NCBI RefSeq assembly: GCF_027307225.1
Contig: NZ_DAHUXJ010000105.1
Coordinates: 1 to 35,194, forward strand
Length of the DNA stretch: 35,194 nt
Reading direction: 5' to 3'
DNA from: Bradyrhizobium sp.
Lineage (GTDB): Bacteria; Pseudomonadota; Alphaproteobacteria; Rhizobiales; Xanthobacteraceae
The translations under genes and the position numbers were made by a program. A model generated the notes under the pieces. The model ran no database searches, was not told where the DNA came from, and saw only the letters and a program-made list of their open reading frames with translations. This document shows, in pieces, positions 9,109 to 16,976 of this stretch (positions are counted from its first letter, which is position 1; each line of letters begins with the position of its first letter).

Positions 9109-9990
9109 TTAGCGGGTCGGAACCGGCTTGTCGCCGCGATAGTCGTAGAAGCCGCGCTGGGTCTTGCGTCCCAGCCAGCCGGCTTCGACATATTTCACCA
9201 AGAGCGGACACGGGCGATACTTGGAATCGGCCAGCCCCTCATGCAGCACCTGCATGATCGAGAGGCAGGTATCGAGGCCGATGAAATCGGCAAGCTCCAG
9301 CGGGCCCATCGGATGATGCGCGCCGAGTTTCATGGCCGCATCGATCGCCTCGACGTTCCCGACGCCTTCATAGAGCGTATAGATCGCCTCGTTGATCATC
9401 GGCAGCAGAATGCGATTGACGATGAAGGCGGGAAAATCCTCCGACACCGCGACTTGCTTGCCGAGCCTGGTGACAAATTCCCTGGCGGCGTCGAAGGTCG
9501 TATCGTCGGTGGCGATGCCGCGGATCAGCTCGACGAGCTCCATCAAAGGCACCGGATTCATGAAATGAATGCCGATGAAACGCTCGGGCCGGTCGGTCGA
9601 AGCGGCGAGCCGGGTGATCGAGATAGACGAGGTATTGGAGGCGACGATGGCGCTGGGCTTCAACAGCGCACAGACATCGTGAAAGATCTTGCGCTTGACG
9701 TCTTCCTTCTCGACCGCGGTCTCGATCACGAGATCGCAGTCGGCAAGGCCGTCCATGGTTTCGGACAGCGCGATGCGCTCCAGCGCCTGCTTGCGCGCGT
9801 CGTCGGTGATGGCCTTCTTGGCGACCTGCCGTGACAGGTTGCCGTTGATGGTCGCCATCGCCGACTTCAAGCGATCGGCAGAGAGGTCGTTGAGCACCAC
9901 GTCGAGGCCCGCGAGGGCCGAGACATGCGCGATGCCGTTGCCCATCTGGCCCGAACCGATCACGCCGATTTTCTTTATCATGACCGCCAT
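9109..9990 (-). CDS. hbd: 3-hydroxybutyryl-CoA dehydrogenase
   Basis: This is a 293-residue NAD-dependent 3-hydroxyacyl-CoA dehydrogenase. GVIGSGQMGNGIAH near 9-22 is the Rossmann loop. IHFMNPVPLMELVE gives catalytic H142 and E154. ASNTSSISIT and the C-terminal GPLELADFIGLDT and TQRGFYDY are all conserved. The enzyme interconverts acetoacetyl-CoA and 3-hydroxybutyryl-CoA and could serve fatty-acid, butanoate or PHB metabolism. ATG 9990 and ATG 9981 are both in frame and neither has a strong ribosome site. It lies 31 nt downstream of etfA, and the etfB-etfA-hbd order suggests one operon for acyl-CoA oxidation. Confidence 0.95.
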   Translation of the reverse strand: MAVMIKKIGVIGSGQMGNGIAHVSALAGLDVVLNDLSADRLKSAMATINGNLSRQVAKKAITDDARKQALERIALSETMDGLADCDLVIETAVEKEDVKRKIFHDVCALLKPSAIVASNTSSISITRLAASTDRPERFIGIHFMNPVPLMELVELIRGIATDDTTFDAAREFVTRLGKQVAVSEDFPAFIVNRILLPMINEAIYTLYEGVGNVEAIDAAMKLGAHHPMGPLELADFIGLDTCLSIMQVLHEGLADSKYRPCPLLVKYVEAGWLGRKTQRGFYDYRGDKPVPTR

Positions 9991-10021
9991 CTTATCGCGC
10001 CGTTTGCCCCTTGTCGCACCC

Positions 10022-10957
10022 CTACTTTCCGATCGCCTCGGTCAGCTCTGGAACCGCCTGATACAGGTCGGCCACCAGACCGTAATCGGCAACCTGGAAA
10101 ATCGGTGCGTCCTCATCCTTGTTGATCGCCACGATCACCTTGGAATCCTTCATGCCGGCCAGATGCTGGATCGCCCCGGAAATGCCGATGGCAATGTAGA
10201 GTTCAGGTGCCACCACCTTGCCGGTCTGACCGACCTGCCAGTCGTTCGGCGCATAGCCGGCATCAACCGCGGCACGCGAAGCGCCGACGGCTGCCCCGAG
10301 CTTGTCGGCGAGCGGTTCGATATATTTGCTGAAGTTCTCACGGCTCTGCATCGCGCGGCCGCCGGACACGATGATCTTCGCCGAGGTCAGTTCGGGACGG
10401 TCGCTCTTGGCGACCTCCTCGCCGACAAAGCTGGAAAGACCGGGATCGGCCGCCCCGGCCGCATTCTCCACCGGCGCGCTGCCGCCATCGCCGGTGGCTG
10501 CAAAGGTCGAGGTCCGCACCGTAATGACCTTTTTGGCGTCCTTCGACTTGACGGTCTGGATCGCGTTGCCGGCATAGATCGGCCGCTCGAAGGTGTCGGG
10601 CGAAACCACCTTGATGATCTCCGACACCTGCATCACGTCGAGCAGCGCGGCGACGCGCGGCATGACGTTCTTGAAGCGCGAGGTCGCTGGCGCAACGAAG
10701 GCGTCATAGCCCCCGGCAAGCGAGACGACCAGCGCAGCCAGGGGTTCCGCCAGGTCATGCGCGTAAGCAGCATTGTCGGCCAGCAGGACCTTCTTGACGC
10801 TGGAAAGCTTCGCCGCCGCGTCCGCCGCCGCCTTGGCGTTTTCGCCGGCGACCAGCACATGCACGTCGCCACCGAGGGCGGTGGCCGCCGTCAGCGCCTT
10901 GTGGGTCGCATCCTTGATCGATGCGTTGTCGTGTTCAGCGATCAGAAGCGTAGTCAT
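10022..10957 (-). CDS. etfA: Electron transfer flavoprotein alpha subunit
   Basis: The protein is 311 residues. The N-terminal nucleotide-fold domain begins [14 protein letters not shown]. The C-terminal FAD domain runs from about residue 190 with IIVSGGRAM, the loop [36 protein letters not shown], and [17 protein letters not shown]. With EtfB it forms a heterodimer carrying FAD and AMP that passes electrons from acyl-CoA dehydrogenases to ETF-quinone oxidoreductase. The start lies only 2 nt after the etfB stop, so the two are translationally linked. Confidence 0.97.
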   Translation of the reverse strand: MTTLLIAEHDNASIKDATHKALTAATALGGDVHVLVAGENAKAAADAAAKLSSVKKVLLADNAAYAHDLAEPLAALVVSLAGGYDAFVAPATSRFKNVMPRVAALLDVMQVSEIIKVVSPDTFERPIYAGNAIQTVKSKDAKKVITVRTSTFAATGDGGSAPVENAAGAADPGLSSFVGEEVAKSDRPELTSAKIIVSGGRAMQSRENFSKYIEPLADKLGAAVGASRAAVDAGYAPNDWQVGQTGKVVAPELYIAIGISGAIQHLAGMKDSKVIVAINKDEDAPIFQVADYGLVADLYQAVPELTEAIGK

Positions 10958-10959
10958 CT

Positions 10960-11709
10960 CTAGAGAACTCCCGCTTCGGTCTTGAGCTTCGATACCAGCT
11001 CGGCGACGTCCTTGACCTTGACGCCGCCCTTGCGGCCCGGCGGTTCGGACGTCTTGAGAATTTCGAGATGCGGCGTCAGGTCGATGCCGTAATCCGATGC
11101 GCTTTTGTCAGCGATCGGCTTCTTCTTGGCCTTCATGATGTTCGGCAGGCTCGCGTAGCGCGGCTCATTCAATCGCAGGTCGGTCGTGACGATCGACGGG
11201 CCCTTGAGCTTCACGGTCTGCAGGCCGCCGTCGACCTCGCGCGTCACCTTGAAATCGGCGCCGTCGACCTCAAGCTTGGAAGCAAAGGTCGCCTGCGACC
11301 ATCCAAGCAGGGCCGCCAGCATCTGTCCGGTCTGGTTGGAGTCATCGTCGATCGCCTGCTTGCCCAGGATCACAAGCCCCGGCTTTTCTTCATCGGCCAC
11401 CGCCTTGAGGATTTTCGCGACCGCCAGCGGCTCGACGTTCCCCTCGGCCTTGACCAGGATGCCGCGGTCGGCCCCCATCGCAAGCCCGGTGCGGATGGTT
11501 TCTGACGCCTGTGCCGGCCCGATCGAAACCACCACCACCTCGGTGGCCTTGCCGGCCTCTTTCAGGCGCAGGGCCTCCTCAACGGCGATCTCGTCGAACG
11601 GGTTCATCGACATCTTCACGTTGGCCAGTTCAACGCCGGTTCCATCGCTCTTGACGCGGACCTTGACGTTGTAATCGACCACTCGTTTTACCGGTACCAG
11701 GACCTTCAT
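10960..11709 (-). CDS. etfB: Electron transfer flavoprotein beta subunit
   Basis: The protein is 249 residues. It begins [14 protein letters not shown], followed by [16 protein letters not shown], the AMP-site stretch [25 protein letters not shown] and the recognition-loop region [20 protein letters not shown] that contacts acyl-CoA dehydrogenases. It is the AMP-binding partner of EtfA. ATG 11709 is preceded by AGAGGG at close spacing. It is first in the etfB-etfA-hbd operon. The promoter should lie between 11710 and the hairpin repeat ending upstream at 11789, but I see no convincing -35/-10 pair. Confidence 0.97.
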   Translation of the reverse strand: MKVLVPVKRVVDYNVKVRVKSDGTGVELANVKMSMNPFDEIAVEEALRLKEAGKATEVVVVSIGPAQASETIRTGLAMGADRGILVKAEGNVEPLAVAKILKAVADEEKPGLVILGKQAIDDDSNQTGQMLAALLGWSQATFASKLEVDGADFKVTREVDGGLQTVKLKGPSIVTTDLRLNEPRYASLPNIMKAKKKPIADKSASDYGIDLTPHLEILKTSEPPGRKGGVKVKDVAELVSKLKTEAGVL

Positions 11710-11788
11710 CGACCCTCTTTCATCCGCAACACGATGATTTCACAGCTTGAGGCGCGGAACCTAAAGCGCCGGCCCACCCCGGTCAACG

Positions 11789-11955
11789 CTAGTGCTCCGA
11801 TTCCGAAGTTCGTACCATATTGCGGCTCCACGTTTACGAACTTCGGAATCAAAGGAGCACTAGCCAAATATATGATTCTAGTGCGGTTTAGAATTTGAAG
11901 TTCCTATGACGAGGTTACTGCGAAACTGATAGGAACTTCAAATTCACCGCATTAG
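11789..11955. repeat. Paired-hairpin composite repeat, copy 2
   Basis: The order is an A-type hairpin 11789-11863, a 14-nt linker, and a B-type hairpin 11878-11955. In A the right arm has an extra AAA relative to the left (GGAATC-AAA-GGAGC). In B the left arm has an extra TTA (GCGGT-TTA-GAATTTG). By hand alignment the 167 bp match the reverse complement of 22628-22794 at about 161 positions. It begins 43 nt beyond the stop of the adenosyltransferase gene and ends the gap to etfB. Confidence 0.94.
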
Positions 11956-11998
11956 CGGAGTGGAGAGGGCCAAAAATCGCCCCCGGATGCCTGCACCT

Positions 11999-12571
11999 CT
12001 AGCGGTTCTGGCCGGGCACCCACAACACGTCCCCGACGCCATTGCCGTTGGCCGTGCGGCTGGCGATGAACAGGAAGTCCGACAGCCGGTTCATATACTG
12101 AATGGCGGCGTCCCCAACCGGCTCATTCGGCTGGGACGCGAGTTCCACCATGATCCGTTCCGCCCGCCGGCAAATGGTGCGCGCCAGATGCAGGTAAGCG
12201 GCGGCCGGCGTGCCGCCCGGCAGCACGAACGAGTTCAAGGGCTGAAGGTCCGCATTCAGGCGGTCGATATCGCGCTCGAGGCGCTCGACCTGGCTGGCGA
12301 GGACGCGCAGGCGCTCGGCCTTGCCCTCGCGCTGGGGCACCGCAAGGTCGGCGCCGAGATCGAACAGGTCGTTTTGAATCAACCCCAGCATCGCGTCGAG
12401 TGCGGGGGCTTGGCTAAGATGAAGCCGGACGACGCCGAGCGCGGCATTGGTCTCATCGACGGTGCCGTAGGCCGCGATCCGCAAATCATATTTCGGACGG
12501 CGCTCGCCGCTGCCGAGCGCAGTCGTGCCGTCATCGCCGGTTCGCGTATAGATGCGATTGAGGATGACCAT
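11999..12571 (-). CDS. PduO-type cob(I)alamin adenosyltransferase (ATR)
   Basis: The 190-residue protein transfers adenosyl from ATP to cob(I)alamin to make coenzyme B12, as a cytosolic trimer. TRTGDDGTTALGSGERRPK is the N-terminal ATP-binding loop. YGTVDETNAALG follows, and LPGGTPAAAYLHLART with CRRAER forms the second conserved block. It begins MVILNRIYTRTGDDG, which is normal, so ATG 12571 is right. Its Shine-Dalgarno is GGAG at 12583-12580, which lies inside the hairpin repeat immediately upstream. The gene is bracketed by two direct copies of the composite repeat. A HIG1-domain gene lies upstream on the same strand. No cobalamin riboswitch was recognised. Confidence 0.94.
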   Translation of the reverse strand: MVILNRIYTRTGDDGTTALGSGERRPKYDLRIAAYGTVDETNAALGVVRLHLSQAPALDAMLGLIQNDLFDLGADLAVPQREGKAERLRVLASQVERLERDIDRLNADLQPLNSFVLPGGTPAAAYLHLARTICRRAERIMVELASQPNEPVGDAAIQYMNRLSDFLFIASRTANGNGVGDVLWVPGQNR

Positions 12572-12573
12572 GG

Positions 12574-12741
12574 CTAGAGCTCCGATTCCGAAGTTCGCAA
12601 GCTAGTGCGGCAACCTCTGATGCGAACTTCGGAATCAAAGGAGCTCTACAATAATATAGCTGATAGTGCGGCTCTTGAATTTGAAGTTCCTACAACGGAC
12701 CCGCGGCGAAACTGATAGGAACTTCAAATTCGCCGCACTAG
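12574..12741. repeat. Paired-hairpin composite repeat, copy 3, in the ATR leader
   Basis: The order is an A-type hairpin at 12574-12649, a 13-nt linker and a B-type hairpin at 12663-12741. It has the same order and orientation as copy 2. The A arms share GATTCCGAAGTTCG with copy 2, but the terminal CTAGTG is CTAGAG here and both arms have changed together (GAGCTCC with GGAGCTC). The B hairpin has four extra bases (TCTT) in the left arm. The repeat starts 2 nt from the ATR start codon and ends 15 nt after the HIG1 gene stop. Confidence 0.93.
12580..12583 (-). promoter_or_regulatory. ATR ribosome binding site inside a repeat stem
   Basis: Read on the minus strand this is GGAG, followed by 8 nt and the ATG at 12571. 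It is part of GGAGCTC, the base of the A-type hairpin, which pairs with GAGCTCC about 65 nt upstream. Translation start could therefore depend on whether the repeat hairpin is folded. No other Shine-Dalgarno is available for this start. Confidence 0.7.
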
Positions 12742-12756
12742 TCTCCGCTCGTGTAG

Positions 12757-12954
12757 CTAGCGATGACCCATCGCCCAGACCGTAACCATGATGACGACGA
12801 TCGCGACGAACTGGAGCAGCACGCGCAGCTGCATCAATTTCTGGGAGCGGTTCGGCGAACCGCCCCGCATCATGTTGAGAAGACCCATGAGCAGCACCAG
12901 CGCAACTGCGGCCACTGCGATGGGGACGATAAACGTACCAAGAAAAGAAGCCAT
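12757..12954 (-). CDS. HIG1-domain two-TM small protein
   Basis: The protein is 65 residues with two membrane helices (about 8-28 and 43-62). The loop RGGSPNRSQKLMQLRVLLQ contains the QxxxxxRVxxQ pattern of HIG1 (hypoxia-induced) proteins. Known relatives associate with cytochrome oxidases, so an inner-membrane respiratory role is plausible but inferred. ATG 12954 has AGGG close upstream; an in-frame start 36 nt earlier would add an unlikely Arg/Cys-rich leader. It is on the same strand as the ATR gene, 185 nt upstream of it, with the repeat filling the gap. Confidence 0.8.
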   Translation of the reverse strand: MASFLGTFIVPIAVAAVALVLLMGLLNMMRGGSPNRSQKLMQLRVLLQFVAIVVIMVTVWAMGHR

Positions 12955-13071
12955 GCACCCTACATAACACCGCGACCGCCGGTACGCCAATCGCCGGGCA
13001 TCAACATGGCAACTCTGGCTTTTGGCGGGATAATGTCAGAAGGTAGTTTGGCTAACTCACGCTGAGGGTCC

Positions 13072-13968
13072 GTGGTGCGGCTGATTCGCTACGTCTTTCA
13101 CGTCGGCCTCGACGCCTTCTACACGTTCCTGGCCGATGACGGCTGGGCAATTGCGAGCCACATCGCGCTGTCGACCTTGATGGCGCTGTTTCCGTTCCTG
13201 ATCGTGCTGACGTCGCTTGCGGGCTTCTTCGGCTCCAAGGAACTCGCCGATCAGGCTGCACAGCTTCTGCTTCAGGTCTGGCCGAGGCAGGTCGCCGATA
13301 CGTTGGCGGGCCAAATCCACGACGTGCTCACCACGACCCGCGGCGACATCCTCACGATCGGCGCGGTGCTAGCGGTTTACTTCGCCTCCAACGGCGTCGA
13401 GGCGCTTCGCGTTGCGCTTAACCGCGCCTATGCGGTGATCGAGCCGCGCCGATGGTATTGGCTGCGGCTGGAATCGATCGGCTATACGCTTGTCGCCGCC
13501 TTCACCTCGCTCGCAATGGCGTTCCTGATCGTGCTTGGCCCTCTGATGGTTGAGGCCGCTCGCCGGCATATTCCGATCATCGTCGAAAGCAACGAAAAGC
13601 TCCTCAACATCGCCCGCTACAGCATTACGATCCTGGCGCTGGTGATCGCACTATTTGTTCTGCATGCGTGGCTGCCGGCCGGCCGCCGGTCGTTCCTGCA
13701 AATCCTGCCCGGCATTATCTTCACGCTGATCGCTTCCATCATTTCAGGCACGGTGTTCGGGCAGTATCTGGCGCGTTTCGCCAACAACTACGTCACGATG
13801 TATGCCGGCCTCGCCTCGGTCATCATCGCGCTGGTTTTTCTTTATTTCATGGCCGCGATCTTCGTCTACGGCGGAGAGCTGAACGCGGCGATCATCAAGT
13901 CGCGCTTGCCGCGCGGCATGTCACTTCAAGCAGCGCAATCGCTAAGGCCCTCGGAGACACGGGCTTGA
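13072..13968 (+). CDS. YihY/BrkB-family inner membrane protein
   Basis: The 298-residue protein has about six membrane helices. Diagnostic stretches are DDGWAIASHIALSTLMALFPFLI near the start, FASNGVEALRVALNRAY, and the end YAGLASVIIALVFLYFMAAIFVYGGELNAA. This is the YihY/virulence factor BrkB family. It was once called ribonuclease BN, now considered wrong, and its function is not known. GTG 13072 is preceded by GAGGG 4-5 nt away. The last 74 bp overlap the 3' end of the convergent kinase gene, so the two C-termini are encoded on opposite strands of the same DNA. Confidence 0.9.
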   Translation: MVRLIRYVFHVGLDAFYTFLADDGWAIASHIALSTLMALFPFLIVLTSLAGFFGSKELADQAAQLLLQVWPRQVADTLAGQIHDVLTTTRGDILTIGAVLAVYFASNGVEALRVALNRAYAVIEPRRWYWLRLESIGYTLVAAFTSLAMAFLIVLGPLMVEAARRHIPIIVESNEKLLNIARYSITILALVIALFVLHAWLPAGRRSFLQILPGIIFTLIASIISGTVFGQYLARFANNYVTMYAGLASVIIALVFLYFMAAIFVYGGELNAAIIKSRLPRGMSLQAAQSLRPSETRA

Positions 13969-15151
13969 CCAGAAAGGCGTCCGCGCCCGCCCCGCGCGCG
14001 GCAGCCTCGTCGGCGCTGCGGCCCGAGACGCCGATGATCGCGGTGCCGCCATAGGGTGCGCCGAGCGCGCGGATGCGGCGGATCGCCTCGATGCCGTCGA
14101 TCCCCGGAAGCACCATGTCCATCAGCACCGCATCGAAGCCGCCTTGCACGATGCGGCCGGCAGCGTCCTCGCCCCGGCCGATGAACTCCGTCTGATGACC
14201 AAGCTCGGTAAGGACCGCGTTGAGCACGACCCGGCCGAACGGATTATCCTCGACGCTCAGAACGTGCAGGCCCCGCGCGCGATCCTGCGATCGGTCCACG
14301 TCATGACCCGACTGCGACGGAGAGGCCTCGGCGAGGTCCAACTTTACCGTTAGCGTGAACGTGGTCCCGCCGCCGCGCTGTGGCGTGACTTCGATATCGC
14401 CGCCCATCGCGCGCGCGAGTTGCTTGACCGACGACAGGCCAAGCCCGGCGCCGCCGAAGCGGGCGGCAATTTTGACATTGGCCTGCGAAAAGGGACGAAA
14501 CAGCCGCTTGATTTCCTGGAGCGTCAAACCGATGCCGCTGTCGGAAACAGCAAAGGCCACGCCGACCTTGCCCTTCGCTTCGCCGGTCGGCCGCACGGTC
14601 AACGCCACGCCGCCGTGCTCGGTGAACTTGGTGGCGTTGTCGATCAGGTTTTCCAGCGCCGCGCGCAGGCGAACGGGATCGCCGGTGACGAAAGTCGGCA
14701 GCTTCTCCGAGATGTCGACCTTCGACTGCAGACCCTTGGCGGTCGCCCGGCCCGCCAGCGAACCGCCGGCGCTGTGAGCGAGCGTCCGCAGATCGAAAAA
14801 ATCCTGTTGGACACCAAAGCCGGCGTGTCCGCTTCGGGCGGCGTCGACGAACAGGGTTGCAAGGCTCGCCAGGTGCTCGGCGCCGGCCTTGATGGTATCG
14901 ACCCAGCGCCGTTCCCGCTCGCCGAGCTCGGATGTCGCGAGAAGATCGCTGATGGCCAGAATGCCGGTCAGCGGCGTGCGGACCTCATGCGCGAAGGCAG
15001 CGAGCGCCGTCTCAACAATGCCGGGGGCGGCCGTCTTGCTGGCCTTTTTGGTGACGGCCCTGCGCGGCTTGCCGGCTGCCGTCTTTCGCTTTTTCGGCCG
15101 AGTTTTTTTCAACCGCCGCTCACTGCGCCGCAGGCGCGAACTCGATGCCAT
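13895..15151 (-). CDS. Soluble hybrid histidine kinase (HisKA-HATPase-REC) without sensor domain
   Basis: The protein is 418 residues. A very basic leader (about residues 6-40, rich in Lys and Arg) precedes the HisKA H-box AFAHEVRTPLTG with phospho-acceptor H55. HATPase blocks follow: LIDNATKF (N), DSGIGL (G1), FGGAGLGLSSVKQLA (G2). A C-terminal receiver has VEDN, the phospho-acceptor D345 in LMDMVLPG and K396 in LVKPVSP. There is no membrane segment, PAS or GAF domain. ATG 15151 has GGGGG about 8 nt upstream; an in-frame GTG 30 nt earlier is less likely. No response regulator gene is adjacent. It overlaps the 3' end of the YihY gene. Confidence 0.92.
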   Translation of the reverse strand: MASSSRLRRSERRLKKTRPKKRKTAAGKPRRAVTKKASKTAAPGIVETALAAFAHEVRTPLTGILAISDLLATSELGERERRWVDTIKAGAEHLASLATLFVDAARSGHAGFGVQQDFFDLRTLAHSAGGSLAGRATAKGLQSKVDISEKLPTFVTGDPVRLRAALENLIDNATKFTEHGGVALTVRPTGEAKGKVGVAFAVSDSGIGLTLQEIKRLFRPFSQANVKIAARFGGAGLGLSSVKQLARAMGGDIEVTPQRGGGTTFTLTVKLDLAEASPSQSGHDVDRSQDRARGLHVLSVEDNPFGRVVLNAVLTELGHQTEFIGRGEDAAGRIVQGGFDAVLMDMVLPGIDGIEAIRRIRALGAPYGGTAIIGVSGRSADEAAARGAGADAFLVKPVSPRALAIALLEVTCRAASAT

Positions 15152-15257
15152 GATTCCCCCAATCCTGGCTTTCCACACCATGGCACGTCCGGGTGGATTG
15201 AGTCACGCCGAAGCGCGACGTGACGGCAAACAGGTTGTTGGCAAGGTAAGCAAACGT

Positions 15258-16130
15258 TCAGGCAAGGCCGATCCGGCGGCGAATTTCGGCTGGGCTCGCT
15301 CCCACGGCTCTCAATTCGCGAAGGCTAGTGGCGTCGGTCGATTTGGATAGCTTTTGCCCTGCGGCGTCACGAATGAGGCGGTGGTGGCGGTAGGTGGGCT
15401 GGGGCAGCCCTAGCAGCTCCTGTAACAGCCGATGCACGCTGGTTGACCAGAACAGATCCTGTCCGCGCGCCACTTCCGTGACGCCTTGCAGCGCGTCGTC
15501 GAGCACGACCGAGAGGTGATAACTGGTCGGCATCTCCTTGCGCGCGATGATGACGTCGCCCCACGCGGCGGGATCGGCCGCGACCGTACCGGTTTCGTCT
15601 TTCGGGCCTTCGCCTCGCTCGGTCCAGGAAAGATCGCCGGCCTGGGCACAGGCGGCGGACATGTCGAGCCGCAGCGCATACGGCGCGCCGGATTGCAGCA
15701 GCCGCTCCCGCTCCTCGGGCCCGAGAGCACGGGCCGTCCCTGGATAAAGCGGCGCACCGTCGGGATCACGCGGCCATCCGTGGGGGATGTTCTGCTCTGC
15801 GATCAATTTCGCAATGTCGAGACGGCTTTCAAAGCTGGGATAAACCAGTCCCTCGGCCGAGAGTTTCTCGACCGCATCGCGGTAACCGGCAAGGTGCTCC
15901 GATTGCCGCCACACCGGTGTTTCCCAGCTCATCCCGAGCCAGGCGAGATCTTCGTAGATCGCGGTCTCGAATTCCGGTTTACAACGCGTTGCGTCGATAT
16001 CCTCGATGCGCAACAGGAACCGTCCGCCGGACTCGCGCGCGAGATCGGCGTTCAGGAGCGCCGAAAAGGCATGTCCGAGGTGCAGATAGCCGTTCGGGCT
16101 CGGCGCAAAGCGGAAAACGGGTGGCGGCAT
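15258..16130 (-). CDS. gluQ: Glutamyl-Q tRNA(Asp) synthetase
   Basis: This 290-residue paralogue of glutamyl-tRNA synthetase lacks the anticodon-binding domain. It begins MPPPVFRFAPSPNGYLHLGH with the HIGH motif at 17-20. LLRIEDIDATR and, near the C-terminus, GQKLSKS (the KMSKS equivalent) follow. GluQ attaches glutamate to queuosine at position 34 of tRNA(Asp). The zinc-binding cysteines of the E. coli enzyme are missing: the region reads VYPSFESRLDIAK. ATG 16130 starts just before the conserved motif; a TTG fifteen bases upstream is possible. It is divergent from the glycosylase gene, 37 nt apart. Confidence 0.92.
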   Translation of the reverse strand: MPPPVFRFAPSPNGYLHLGHAFSALLNADLARESGGRFLLRIEDIDATRCKPEFETAIYEDLAWLGMSWETPVWRQSEHLAGYRDAVEKLSAEGLVYPSFESRLDIAKLIAEQNIPHGWPRDPDGAPLYPGTARALGPEERERLLQSGAPYALRLDMSAACAQAGDLSWTERGEGPKDETGTVAADPAAWGDVIIARKEMPTSYHLSVVLDDALQGVTEVARGQDLFWSTSVHRLLQELLGLPQPTYRHHRLIRDAAGQKLSKSTDATSLRELRAVGASPAEIRRRIGLA

Positions 16131-16167
16131 TGATCTCGGTCTCAATAGGTGATGGTTTTAAGTCGCA

Positions 16168-16896
16168 ATGACCCTCCACCTCAACAGCCAGACCGACCTC
16201 GAAGAGGCGATGCACGCGCTTCTGCAACTGGACCCCCGGCTTCAGCCGGTGTTTGCGGTTGCAGGCATGCCCGCGCTGCGGCGGCGCGAACCCGGCTTCG
16301 TGGGCCTTGCCCATATCGTCTGCGGCCAGCAGCTTTCGACCGCAAGTGCGTCAGCAATCTGGGCGCGTCTGACCGCCGCGTTCGATCCATTCCATCACGA
16401 TGGGTTCCGCCGCGCCCGTGCTGATCGCCTCGGCAGGCTCGGCCTGTCGGCGGCGAAAATCAAGACGCTGAAGAATTTGGCGCGCGAGATCGCCGCGGAG
16501 CGGCTCAATCTCGATATGCTCGCTAACGAGGAGGCCGACGCCGCGCATCACACGCTGGTCTCGCTGCACGGCATCGGCCCCTGGACAGCCGACGTGTACC
16601 TGCTGTTTTGCCTCGGCCATGGCGATGCGTGGCCGGCAGGCGACCTCGCCGTGCAGGAGGCTGTGAAAATCGGGTTCGGACTAAAGAAACGTCCAACGCC
16701 GAAGGAAATGGCTGATATCGCCGAACCCTGGCGTCCGATGCGTGGGGCTGCGGCGCATCTGTGGTGGTCGTATTACCGCACCATCAAGAGGCGCGAAGGC
16801 GTAATCGGCGGTGCTGCAGGGGCCAAGGTTGATTCAACCAAGGCAGCCTCAAAGAAGGCTGTCTCAGACAAATCCCCCGTTGCAAAACGCTCATAG
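16168..16896 (+). CDS. AlkA-type DNA-3-methyladenine glycosylase II
   Basis: This is a 242-residue HhH-GPD superfamily base-excision enzyme. The core runs from about residue 45 (VGLAHIVCGQQLSTASA). The helix-hairpin-helix is LHGIGPWTADVYLLF at 133-147, and the catalytic aspartate is D159 in WPAGDLAVQ. It removes alkylated purines from DNA. There is no N-terminal AlkA beta domain of the E. coli kind, so this is the short form. The last 30 residues are Lys/Ala/Ser-rich and probably disordered. ATG 16168 follows directly on the divergent gluQ leader; the ribosome site is weak. Confidence 0.9.
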   Translation: MTLHLNSQTDLEEAMHALLQLDPRLQPVFAVAGMPALRRREPGFVGLAHIVCGQQLSTASASAIWARLTAAFDPFHHDGFRRARADRLGRLGLSAAKIKTLKNLAREIAAERLNLDMLANEEADAAHHTLVSLHGIGPWTADVYLLFCLGHGDAWPAGDLAVQEAVKIGFGLKKRPTPKEMADIAEPWRPMRGAAAHLWWSYYRTIKRREGVIGGAAGAKVDSTKAASKKAVSDKSPVAKRS

Positions 16897-16976
16897 CTAA
16901 GCCGCTTTTGGCTCGCTCGCAAAGGGTATAGCTTTGGTACCGGAAAACGCCGAACAAGGCCCCGCGAGACCGTCGC

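Noticed and set aside
12572..12756. Cobalamin riboswitch upstream of the adenosyltransferase
   Set aside because: I could not find a B12-box-like core; the leader is entirely accounted for by the composite repeat.
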